Positions 14,140 to 20,143 of a stretch of 20,471 nucleotides of DNA are shown here, piece after piece (within the stretch, counting starts at the first letter, position 1; each line of letters starts with the position of its first letter). This DNA is from JAIBJP01 sp036506175 (GTDB lineage Bacteria > Actinomycetota > Thermoleophilia > Gaiellales > Gaiellaceae). A model generated the notes under the pieces. That model searched no databases. It was not told the DNA's origin and worked only from the letters and a program-made list of their open reading frames with translations. Location: assembly GCA_036506175.1 (NCBI GenBank), contig DASXSE010000092.1, positions 1-20,471 on the forward strand, written 5' to 3'. A program made the translations under genes and the position numbers.

Positions 14140-16866
14140 TCAGTCGGTCAGCCGCAGGCAGACGAGAGCGCAATCGTCGCCGAGATCGGCGCCGGCAAAG
14201 CTGCGGCAATCGGCGAGGATCGCCTCCGCCAGCTTCTGCGGTTCGAGCCCGGCCCGCTGCCGGAGGACGCTGTCCAGCCGCTCCTCCCCGTATAGCTCAC
14301 CGTTGCGGCGCGCCTCGAGCACACCGTCCGTGTAGAGGACGACCGTCGTGCCGGGCTCGAGCTGGATGGTCTCCACCTCGTACTCCTGGTCGGGCTCGAT
14401 TCCGAGGGCGAGGCCGCGGCCGGCTAGCGGCACGACCTGACCGTCAGGCTGCACGATTCTCGCCGCCGGATGACCTGCGCTTGCGCACGCAACCGTCCGC
14501 GCCCGAGGGTCGAGGAGGACATAGAGCATCGTGATGAACTTGCCTGCGCCGATCTCGTCGACGATCACTTCGTTCACGCGCGAGAGGAAGTCGGCGGGCT
14601 CGGGATGCAGCCGGGCGAGCGCGCGGAAGCTGAACTTCGCCATGGCCATGTCGGCGGCCGCCTGGATCCCCTTGCCGGTGACGTCACCGAGGATGACCGC
14701 GAGGCGACCGTCCTCCAGGGGCAGGAAGTCGTAGACGTCGCCACCGACGTCCACCCGCGCCGAAGACTCGTACACGTGGCCGACGTGGAGCCAAGGCACC
14801 GCGGGCGGCTCGGTCGGCAGCAGCGAGTGCTGCATCATCTCCGCGAAGTCCTTCTGCTGCTGGTACATACGGGCGTTGTCGATTGCGAGGGCGGCCTGCC
14901 CGGCCACCGTCATCGCTGCGTCGACGGCCTCGCGGTCGAGCGGCTTGGCGGGATCGAGGGAGAGAAGCGTCAGCGTGCCGAGGATCTCTCCCGGCTTGGC
15001 GAGCGGCAGGACGGCGGCGGTCGATCCCCGCGCCAGGAAGGGTTCCAGGAACCGGTGCGCGTCATCTCCTTTGGCCATTCCCGGCGCCAGGAGGAGCGGG
15101 CTGCCGGAGCGTAGGAGCCGACGGGCCGTCAGTGCCGTCATGGGCTGCGCCTGGCCGAGCAGCGTGGACGCCGTCTCGCGAAGCCTCGGCTCGGCCACGT
15201 GCACCGCGCGCGTCTCGAGAATGTCGCCGCGCTCGTCGGGCATGCGGATCGCTGCCGCGTCCACCTCGAAGAGCTCGACCATCGTCTTCGCCACGGCATC
15301 CAGAGTCGCCTGCAGCGAGAGGTTCTCGTTGAACGAGTGCGAGATCTCGTACAGGCCGCGGAGCTGGCGGGCCGAGCGCCGCTCGGAGTCCAAAGTTCGC
15401 TCGAGTCGCTCCCCCAGCTCCTTCGCGCGCTCGTGCAGCCGAGCGTTCTGGACGGCGACGGCGAGCTGACTGGAAAGCGCAATCAACAGCCCTTCCTCCC
15501 CCTCGCGGTAGGGGCGGGCGCGGGTCTTGAAGACGCCAAGGGCGCCGATGACCTCGTCGTGGACCACGAGCGGGATGAACAGCGCGCGCCTGATTCCTGT
15601 CCTTTCCCAGCTCGCCTCGAGCCCAGCGAGCCGCGCGTCGCGGCGCATGTCCTCGATGAAGACGAAGCCGCGGCCGCGGAAGGGTCCCTGCGCGAGCTCC
15701 AGCAGCCTTTCCGCGAGATCAGTGTCCTCGCCTTCAAGGCCTCGCGAGGCGGCGGAGGTCAGGGAGTCGCCTTCGCGCAGGTAGACGGCCACGTGCCCGC
15801 TGCCGGTGAGCTCGGCGATGCGCTCGACGGCGGTCTCGAGCGTGTGGGCGAGCGAGAGCTGCGCGATGGCCTGGCTGACGACGCCGATGACGGTCTGAGA
15901 GCGCCTGAGGGCGTGTGCGATCAGTCCCACTCGCCGGCTGCGTCGGAGCGCGAGCGCCGCCCGGGCAGCAAATGGAGACAGGAGCTCCAGATCTTCGTCG
16001 GTCGGCCCGCCCTCGTCGAAGTAGAGCTGCAGCGCACCGACTGGAGGCTCACCGAGCGGCAAGGTTGCGATCCGCGGGCCGCCTTCCGTGGTCGCACTGC
16101 CGGCGACGACACCACGCGGCCGCTCTTTCAGGGCTGCAAGCGTCTGCTCCACGGCTTCGCCGGCCGGTGTGCTCCCTCCGAGCCCGAAGGAGGCGAGGAA
16201 AGTCGGCGGTGCGTCGGCCTCGATCCGCCAGAGCGCGGCCCCCTCGGCTCCGGTTGCCTCGGCAGCCAATCGGACGACGTGCTCCGCAGTCTCCGTCTCG
16301 TCCGCGCCCGCCGCCAGGGCCTCGCCGAACAGCTCGAGGGAAGACGCGCCGGGATCCCCGCTCCCGTCGCCACCCACGGAGGCCCGTTCGAGCCGCACCG
16401 CGATGCCGACGTGCGCCGCCGCCAGCCTGCCGAGCATGCGCTCCCGCGAGGAGAGCTCGCCGGAGCGGTAGAGCTCGAGCGTTGCTGCGGCGCGGCCGCC
16501 GACGAGGACCGGGTAGACGGTGACCACCTTTGTCTGAATTCGAGCAGCGACCTGGCCGAACGCTGCAGGGAGCTCGTCCCCTTCGAGATCGGTTTCCTCC
16601 TCGGGTACGGCCGCCACCGGAAGCCGCGTCTCCTGAAGGTCGGCCGCGAGAGCAGGCGAGCTCGCGTAGACCGCGCGCGCGACGAGATCGGCGCCGGGCG
16701 CCGGCGCAGTTCGCGCAATGGCCACGTCAGCCCCCGTGGCCGCTGCGATCGCCTCGAGTAGGCGGGCGAGGCTCGGGCCGACGGGACCGTCCTCGAGCAG
16801 GTTGCCGGCTGCTGCGGCGAGCGCTTCGACGGATCCGGGCTCGAGCTCGTAAGTGACCCCGGCCAT
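14140..16866 (-). CDS. Multi-GAF sensor protein phosphatase (SpoIIE/RsbU-type PPM)
   Basis: This cytoplasmic signalling protein of 908 aa probably dephosphorylates an anti-anti-sigma factor in a partner-switching pathway. By my reading there are four tandem GAF-like domains: about 30-160 (degenerate), 175-310, 340-478 and 510-668. A linker helix then leads to the SpoIIE-type phosphatase (about 700-908). Metal-binding motifs are present: VGGDVYDF (707-714), GDVTGKG (727-733), SAGHP (796-800), YTDGV (845-849) and DD at 897-898. No membrane segment, kinase or STAS domain is seen, and no partner protein lies in the window. ATG 16866 is chosen because a CATAAT box lies exactly 7 nt upstream. It is the first gene of a seven-gene run. 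Confidence 0.93.
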   Translation of the reverse strand: MAGVTYELEPGSVEALAAAAGNLLEDGPVGPSLARLLEAIAAATGADVAIARTAPAPGADLVARAVYASSPALAADLQETRLPVAAVPEEETDLEGDELPAAFGQVAARIQTKVVTVYPVLVGGRAAATLELYRSGELSSRERMLGRLAAAHVGIAVRLERASVGGDGSGDPGASSLELFGEALAAGADETETAEHVVRLAAEATGAEGAALWRIEADAPPTFLASFGLGGSTPAGEAVEQTLAALKERPRGVVAGSATTEGGPRIATLPLGEPPVGALQLYFDEGGPTDEDLELLSPFAARAALALRRSRRVGLIAHALRRSQTVIGVVSQAIAQLSLAHTLETAVERIAELTGSGHVAVYLREGDSLTSAASRGLEGEDTDLAERLLELAQGPFRGRGFVFIEDMRRDARLAGLEASWERTGIRRALFIPLVVHDEVIGALGVFKTRARPYREGEEGLLIALSSQLAVAVQNARLHERAKELGERLERTLDSERRSARQLRGLYEISHSFNENLSLQATLDAVAKTMVELFEVDAAAIRMPDERGDILETRAVHVAEPRLRETASTLLGQAQPMTALTARRLLRSGSPLLLAPGMAKGDDAHRFLEPFLARGSTAAVLPLAKPGEILGTLTLLSLDPAKPLDREAVDAAMTVAGQAALAIDNARMYQQQKDFAEMMQHSLLPTEPPAVPWLHVGHVYESSARVDVGGDVYDFLPLEDGRLAVILGDVTGKGIQAAADMAMAKFSFRALARLHPEPADFLSRVNEVIVDEIGAGKFITMLYVLLDPRARTVACASAGHPAARIVQPDGQVVPLAGRGLALGIEPDQEYEVETIQLEPGTTVVLYTDGVLEARRNGELYGEERLDSVLRQRAGLEPQKLAEAILADCRSFAGADLGDDCALVCLRLTD

Positions 16867-16873
16867 ACGCTGA

Positions 16874-16879
16874 ATTATG
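16874..16879 (-). promoter_or_regulatory. Candidate -10 box for a leaderless phosphatase mRNA
   Basis: On the minus strand CATAAT (five of six matches to TATAAT) ends exactly 7 nt before the ATG at 16866. There is no Shine-Dalgarno. It would drive the seven-gene run down to ccdA. A -35 element is not evident. Confidence 0.5.
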
Positions 16880-16911
16880 GCCGCGTGCGTCCCTCCGGGC
16901 GCGCGGAAGTC

Positions 16912-16917
16912 TAGAAT
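16912..16917 (+). promoter_or_regulatory. Candidate -10 box for the 77-aa membrane protein gene
   Basis: TAGAAT (five of six matches to TATAAT) ends 8 nt before the in-frame ATC at 16926. It lies back-to-back with the CATAAT box of the divergent phosphatase gene, so this short gap looks like a two-way promoter. Confidence 0.4.
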
Positions 16918-16925
16918 CGCCACCC

Positions 16926-17159
16926 ATCGGTTCCCCGGCCCCAAACCGCCCTGCGGCTGACGATCCGCCGATCGACCCAACTGCCATCCCGCGCGGCTTC
17001 GCGCGTGCCCGGGCGCGGCGCCGCGCCCGCATCGAGCACAAGCGCGAGCTGCGGCGGGCGCGAATCCGCTTCCTCGTCCTCTTCGGCGCCCTTGTCTTCC
17101 TGATCCTCTTCCTCGCGCTCTCGATCTGGCAGAAGATCCAGGACGTCTTCGGGATTTGA
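16926..17159 (+). CDS. Small basic single-pass membrane protein, non-canonical start
   Basis: The open frame ends at TGA 17157-17159. Its C-terminal half is protein-like: a strongly basic stretch (RARARRRARIEHKRELRRAR), one hydrophobic helix (FLVLFGALVFLILFLALSIW) and a short tail QKIQDVFGI. This is the usual look of a small inner-membrane protein with its N-terminus in the cytoplasm. The stop overlaps the TTG start of the next membrane-protein gene (TTGA), which supports real, coupled translation. No ATG, GTG or TTG occurs in frame anywhere upstream in the gap. ATC at 16926, 8 nt after a TAGAAT box, is the best start and gives 77 aa; later ATC codons (16971, 16986, 17031) are possible. The function is unknown. 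Confidence 0.65.
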   Translation: MGSPAPNRPAADDPPIDPTAIPRGFARARARRRARIEHKRELRRARIRFLVLFGALVFLILFLALSIWQKIQDVFGI

Positions 17160-17596
17160 GCGCTCAGCCACGCCCGCGCCCAGGTTTCTCCCCCGGAACG
17201 TTCCGCAGTCCGGGTGAAGGCCTTGCATGGTTGGGCGGGCTTGTGCTCGCGCTCAGCTCCTTCATGAGCTGGTACTCGCTTTCGAACGACGGCTTCACCG
17301 TGTCCATTACCGCGTGGCACACCGGGGCGCTCGGCAAGCTCATCTTCTTCATCGGCGTGGCGGTCCTCGGGCTGCTCATCCTGCGCGCGACCGGGTTCGA
17401 GCTGCCGCCCAGCATTCCGGTCGGCTGGGTCATCGCCGGGTTCGGTGCCCTCGCCACCTTCTTCGTCCTCGTGCGCCTGATCTCGATCCCCGACGACTTC
17501 GCGCCTGCGGGACGGAGCATCGGGATCTGGATCAGCCTGCTGGCGGCACTCCTACTGATTGCCGCGGGCCTCCTGAAGTCGGCCGAAGACCTCTGA
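17156..17596 (+). CDS. Four-helix membrane protein of unknown function
   Basis: This is a 146-aa membrane protein. A Pro/Arg-rich cytoplasmic N-terminus (about 1-20) is followed by four hydrophobic segments at about 22-42, 56-80, 88-108 and 120-140. The loop after the first helix (WYSLSNDGFTVSITAWHTG) is a likely extracytoplasmic segment. No family with a known function was recognised. The start is TTG 17156, which overlaps the stop of the 77-aa membrane protein by 4 nt, so the two probably act together. The last 65 nt overlap the 3' end of the convergent PAP2 gene. Confidence 0.82.
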   Translation: MSAQPRPRPGFSPGTFRSPGEGLAWLGGLVLALSSFMSWYSLSNDGFTVSITAWHTGALGKLIFFIGVAVLGLLILRATGFELPPSIPVGWVIAGFGALATFFVLVRLISIPDDFAPAGRSIGIWISLLAALLLIAAGLLKSAEDL

Positions 17597-18095
17597 CGAG
17601 GGCCACTCCGGTTAGCCCAACGGCTGCCCCCAGGGCGGCTCCGACGAGCACGTCTGACGGATAGTGGACGCCGACGTAGATCCGTGAGAACGAAATCGCG
17701 ATCGCGAGCAAGAAGAGGATGGGAGCCGCTTTCGGCAGCAGATAGGTCAGGACGACGGCGCCGGCGAAGCTCGTCGCGGCGTGGCCCGACGGCATCGATT
17801 GCCCCACCGTCCCGCCGAGTAGCTTGTCGACCTCGGGGATCGTCTCGAACGGGCGCGGACGGCCGACCGCGAGCTTGATCGCGAGGGCGATGAGATCGGC
17901 GGACCAGACACACGCCGCCGTCAGGAGGACCGCGAAGCGCACGTTGCGTTGCGCCAGGCGCGCGATGGGGACCGCGAGAGCGATCCATACGAGTCCGTAA
18001 TAACCGACGAGCGAGAGGCCGACGAACACAGGGTCGAGCCACCCGACCCGGTGCTCGACGACCCAGAGGAAGGCGCTGCGGTCGACGCCCGCTAT
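17532..18095 (-). CDS. PAP2-superfamily phosphatase (membrane), non-canonical start
   Basis: This is a lipid-phosphatase-like integral membrane protein of about 187 aa. All three PAP2 motifs are present: KLAVGRPRP, PSGHAA and SRIYVGVHYPSDVLVG. Likely substrates are undecaprenyl pyrophosphate or phosphatidate-type lipids. The first canonical codon is GTG 18029, but the preceding 22 codons are typical PAP2 N-terminus (AGVDRSAFLWVVEHRVGWLD, then P) and contain no ATG, GTG or TTG. ATA at 18095-18093 sits on the stop of the upstream regulator gene as ATAG, exactly where ATGA overlaps occur elsewhere in the window. I therefore propose ATA as the start. The C-terminal 65 nt overlap the convergent membrane-protein gene. 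Confidence 0.85.
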   Translation of the reverse strand: MAGVDRSAFLWVVEHRVGWLDPVFVGLSLVGYYGLVWIALAVPIARLAQRNVRFAVLLTAACVWSADLIALAIKLAVGRPRPFETIPEVDKLLGGTVGQSMPSGHAATSFAGAVVLTYLLPKAAPILFLLAIAISFSRIYVGVHYPSDVLVGAALGAAVGLTGVALVRGLRPTSGGPRQSVGVPPAG

Positions 18096-18694
18096 GCCCG
18101 TACGAGCTGCTTCGTCGACTCGATGAGTTGCTGCGGGTCGAACGGCTTGCCGATGAAGGCCTCCGCGCCTCGTGCGGTCGCGCGCTCAGCCGTAGGCTCG
18201 TCGGCCTTGCCGCTGAACATGATCACCGGGATCGTCCCCACGCCGTGCCGCTCCTGAACGCGGCGCAGCATCTCGAAACCATCCATGCCCGGCATCATCA
18301 CGTCCAGCAAGATCAGGTCGGGCGACTCCTGCTCGAGCGCGGCGAGACCATCCTCCGCGTTTGCGGCCTCGCGGACGATGTAACCATCCATCTCGAGGTT
18401 CACGCGCACGAATTCGCGCAGGCGCGCGTCGTCGTCGACGACGAGCACGAGCGGCGTGCCGCGCGAGGGGGCGCTCCGTGAGCCGGAAAGGAACGCGTCG
18501 AGATCGCCGCGGCGAAAGCGCCTGTGCCCACCAGGGGTGTAGAACGCGGCTAGCCGGCCGCTGTCAGACCACTTGCGGACCGTGCTCTGGGCTACGCCCA
18601 GGTACGTCGCCGCCTGGCCCAGGGTCAACCAGTCGGGGCCTCCTCCCGCCTGTCGCCCCCCTTGGCGGCTGCGCGGTTCCTGGCTAGCCATCAT
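18092..18694 (-). CDS. HTH (excisionase/MerR-like)-receiver fusion transcription regulator
   Basis: This is a 200-aa response regulator with reversed order. The N-terminal helix-turn-helix (about 22-70: LTLGQAATYLGVAQSTVRKW, then GGHRRFRRGDLDAFL) is of the excisionase/BldC-like MerR type. A CheY receiver (about 82-200) follows. Receiver residues are complete: acidic pocket in VVDDDA (Asp87, Asp88), phosphoacceptor Asp131 in LLDVMMPGMDG, Ser161 in MFSG and Lys183 in GKPF. It should bind DNA in a phosphorylation-dependent way. No histidine kinase is in the window, so it is an orphan. The ATG at 18694 (another follows at 18691) has GGGGCAGG directly upstream. The stop overlaps the proposed ATA start of the PAP2 gene. 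Confidence 0.92.
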   Translation of the reverse strand: MMASQEPRSRQGGRQAGGGPDWLTLGQAATYLGVAQSTVRKWSDSGRLAAFYTPGGHRRFRRGDLDAFLSGSRSAPSRGTPLVLVVDDDARLREFVRVNLEMDGYIVREAANAEDGLAALEQESPDLILLDVMMPGMDGFEMLRRVQERHGVGTIPVIMFSGKADEPTAERATARGAEAFIGKPFDPQQLIESTKQLVRA

Positions 18695-18705
18695 CCTGCC
18701 CCGAA

Positions 18706-18735
18706 AACCTAACAAACTCTGTATTTTCTTCCCAA
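18706..18735 (-). promoter_or_regulatory. Candidate promoter of the HTH-receiver gene
   Basis: On the minus strand TTGGGA (18735-18730) and TAGGTT (18711-18706) are spaced by 18 nt and end 11 nt before the ATG. The stretch is distinctly AT-rich compared with its surroundings, which supports a promoter in this GC-rich genome. It lies in the 42-bp gap after the 83-aa gene. Confidence 0.4.
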
Positions 18736-18736
18736 C

Positions 18737-18988
18737 TCATGGATTTGAAACCGTAACCGTCACGGTTTGCTGCGGCGTGAGGGTGGTCGGAACGAGGGTG
18801 CGCACGAGCGTCTGGTCTCCGCTCGGGCTCTCGTCATCGAGCACGCGCCCCACTGCGAGGCCCGCGAAGAATGCGACCGCAAGAAGGAGGGTCGCCCCGA
18901 CCCAGCGGAGGATCCGGCGACGACGCCGCCGACGCCGCTCTCGCGCGCGCTCCCGCGACCGTGAACCCGAGCGCTCGAATCCCTCCAC
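18737..18988 (-). CDS. Small single-pass membrane protein with Arg-rich N-terminus
   Basis: This is an 83-aa protein. Its cytoplasmic N-terminus ends in an uninterrupted run of eight arginines. A single membrane helix follows (about 29-48, ILRWVGATLLLAVAFFAGLA). The extracytoplasmic tail is rich in Thr and Val (TLVRTLVPTTLTPQQTVTVT). The family is not recognised. GTG 18988 starts one base after the stop of the 105-aa gene, consistent with translational coupling in the FtsB/DUF501 cluster. The positive-inside charge predicts N-in topology. It is probably an envelope protein, but its function is unknown. Confidence 0.75.
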   Translation of the reverse strand: MEGFERSGSRSRERARERRRRRRRRILRWVGATLLLAVAFFAGLAVGRVLDDESPSGDQTLVRTLVPTTLTPQQTVTVTVSNP

Positions 18989-18989
18989 G

Positions 18990-19307
18990 TCAGGGGCGGT
19001 AATCCGTCGCGCCGTGCGCGTAGCGCGCGAACGCGACGTCCTGAACGAGCGCCGTGTCGTGAATGCCGGCGCGCGACCGCGGCGGCGCCGAGCGGCGGAT
19101 GACCTCTCGCACCCAGTCTTCCGCACCGTCGTACAGGGCGGCGAGTTCGCCCATGGTGAACGTCTGCCCGAGCCGGCGCCGGAGCTCACTCGTCACCGCG
19201 TCGATGAGGTGGTCTAGATGACGTGAGCGCGCCGTGTCGACGCCTTCATCGGCAAGGCGCCGCTTGCCCTCCTCCCACTGGTGCCGTGCCGCGGCCAGAC
19301 TGCTCAC
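18990..19307 (-). CDS. Conserved-looking soluble protein of unknown function (105 aa)
   Basis: This is a 105-aa soluble, mostly helical, charged protein without signal or membrane segment. The middle part LDHLIDAVTSELRRRLGQTF followed by TMGELAALYDGAEDWVREV looks like a compact helical domain. The C-terminus ALVQDVAFARYAHGATDYRP is distinctive. I do not recognise a named family. GTG 19307 overlaps the DUF501 stop by 4 nt (GTGA), and the next gene starts 1 nt after its stop, so it is well embedded in the cluster. A role linked to division or the envelope is inferred from position only. Confidence 0.82.
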   Translation of the reverse strand: MSSLAAARHQWEEGKRRLADEGVDTARSRHLDHLIDAVTSELRRRLGQTFTMGELAALYDGAEDWVREVIRRSAPPRSRAGIHDTALVQDVAFARYAHGATDYRP

Positions 19308-19771
19308 GATGCCTCACTACCCGCCAAAGCAGCCTCGCAACGCGCATCCGGACACCAGCGCTCCGGTACTTCGTCCAGGATCTTCGACCCGAGCACATAG
19401 GTCGGTCGAGCCAGCGCAAACGCTGCGTGAGCGTGCAGGCACTTCAGGTTGTCAGGCGTCCGGCTCCCGGCGATCCCAACTGGAAGCTCGGGCCTGATCC
19501 GGCGCTGCTCTGCGTCCGCCTCTTCCAGGCTCCGGCGCAACTCGGCGTCGCTGCCGGCCGCCTCCGAGTAGCGCTCGACGCCGCCTGCAGCCTCGATCCG
19601 CGAGATGCCGGCCACGAGCCAGGGACAGGTCAGGTAATAGGTGGTCGGGAAGGGCGCCCCGTCGGCACCGTACGGACCCTGCTCCGTAACCGCCGGAAAG
19701 CCGTGCGCGCAACGAACAGCCACCTGCCGGAGGGCACGGGCGGGACGGCCGAGCTGCCAGGAGACGACCAT
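19304..19771 (-). CDS. DUF501 family protein
   Basis: This 155-aa protein carries the DUF501 hallmarks in order: GRPARALRQVAVRCAHGFPA (8-27), DGAPFPTTYYLTCPWLVAGI (38-57), then SRIEAAGG and a C-terminal KCLHAHAAFALA. The spaced Cys/His residues (RC, TCP, KCLHAH) may bind metal, but that is not established. In mycobacteria the DUF501 gene (Rv1025) follows ftsB (Rv1024), the same order as here. I chose ATG 19771, with GGTGG about 8 nt upstream. GTG 19783, four codons earlier and 4 nt after the FtsB stop, is a fair alternative. It overlaps the 105-aa gene by 4 nt. Confidence 0.92.
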   Translation of the reverse strand: MVVSWQLGRPARALRQVAVRCAHGFPAVTEQGPYGADGAPFPTTYYLTCPWLVAGISRIEAAGGVERYSEAAGSDAELRRSLEEADAEQRRIRPELPVGIAGSRTPDNLKCLHAHAAFALARPTYVLGSKILDEVPERWCPDARCEAALAGSEAS

Positions 19772-19787
19772 TTCGTCGTCCACCAGA

Positions 19788-20105
19788 TCATCGTACCGAG
19801 GTCTTTCTCCAGTCCTCGACGCCCTTGACGATGTAGAGACGCTCTCCGGGGCGAACCAGTCCGATTCGCCGCGCCTCGCGCTCGACGAAGAGGTCTTTCC
19901 CGGACAGGGAGAGGCGCCGCCCGAGCTGTGCGTTCTCGCGCTCGAGGGCAGCGAGCTCGCCGCGACGTTGCTCAACGCGCCCGCGCGCTGCCTCGTAGCT
20001 CCGCAGTGGGTGGATGTACGAAAGCCCGATGACGACGAAGACCGCAACTCCGAGCCAGCGGAGGACGAGGGCTGACCGTGCGGGTCGTCTTCTGCGCCGA
20101 GGCAT
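19788..20105 (-). CDS. ftsB: Septum formation initiator FtsB/DivIC-like protein
   Basis: This is a 105-aa bitopic division protein. It has a very basic cytoplasmic N-terminus (MPRRRRRPAR), one membrane helix (about 14-29) and a periplasmic coiled coil (about 38-66: YEAARGRVEQRRGELAALER, then ENAQLGRRL). The C-terminal DivIC motif follows, REARRIGLVRPGERLYIV (77-94). It should act in the FtsQLB-type complex that activates septal cell-wall synthesis. ATG 20105 gives the usual length; an upstream extension reads as low-complexity noise across the intergenic gap. It lies 38 bp after the end of the membrane-protein gene and is followed by DUF501. Confidence 0.93.
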   Translation of the reverse strand: MPRRRRRPARSALVLRWLGVAVFVVIGLSYIHPLRSYEAARGRVEQRRGELAALERENAQLGRRLSLSGKDLFVEREARRIGLVRPGERLYIVKGVEDWRKTSVR

Positions 20106-20143
20106 GGACCCGGGGCTTTCGACCGTTTCAGGCGGGCTCCTGC

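Noticed and set aside
15199..16761. A 520-codon open frame on the plus strand opposite the phosphatase gene
   Set aside because: It is antisense to a well-supported gene and has no recognisable motif or sensible residue composition; long antisense frames are expected at this GC content.
16877..16963. ATG at 16877 as a start for the 77-aa membrane protein
   Set aside because: It is in a different frame and meets a TGA after 28 codons.
17010..17029. A 20-bp perfect palindrome inside the 77-aa membrane-protein gene
   Set aside because: It falls in codons for an Arg/Ala run, where repeated CGG/GCG/CGC/GCC codons readily make palindromes. Nothing else suggests a terminator or operator.
20126..20143. 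Short inverted repeat between the partial gene and ftsB, as a possible terminator
   Set aside because: The stem is imperfect (one A-C mismatch) and short, with no U-tract.
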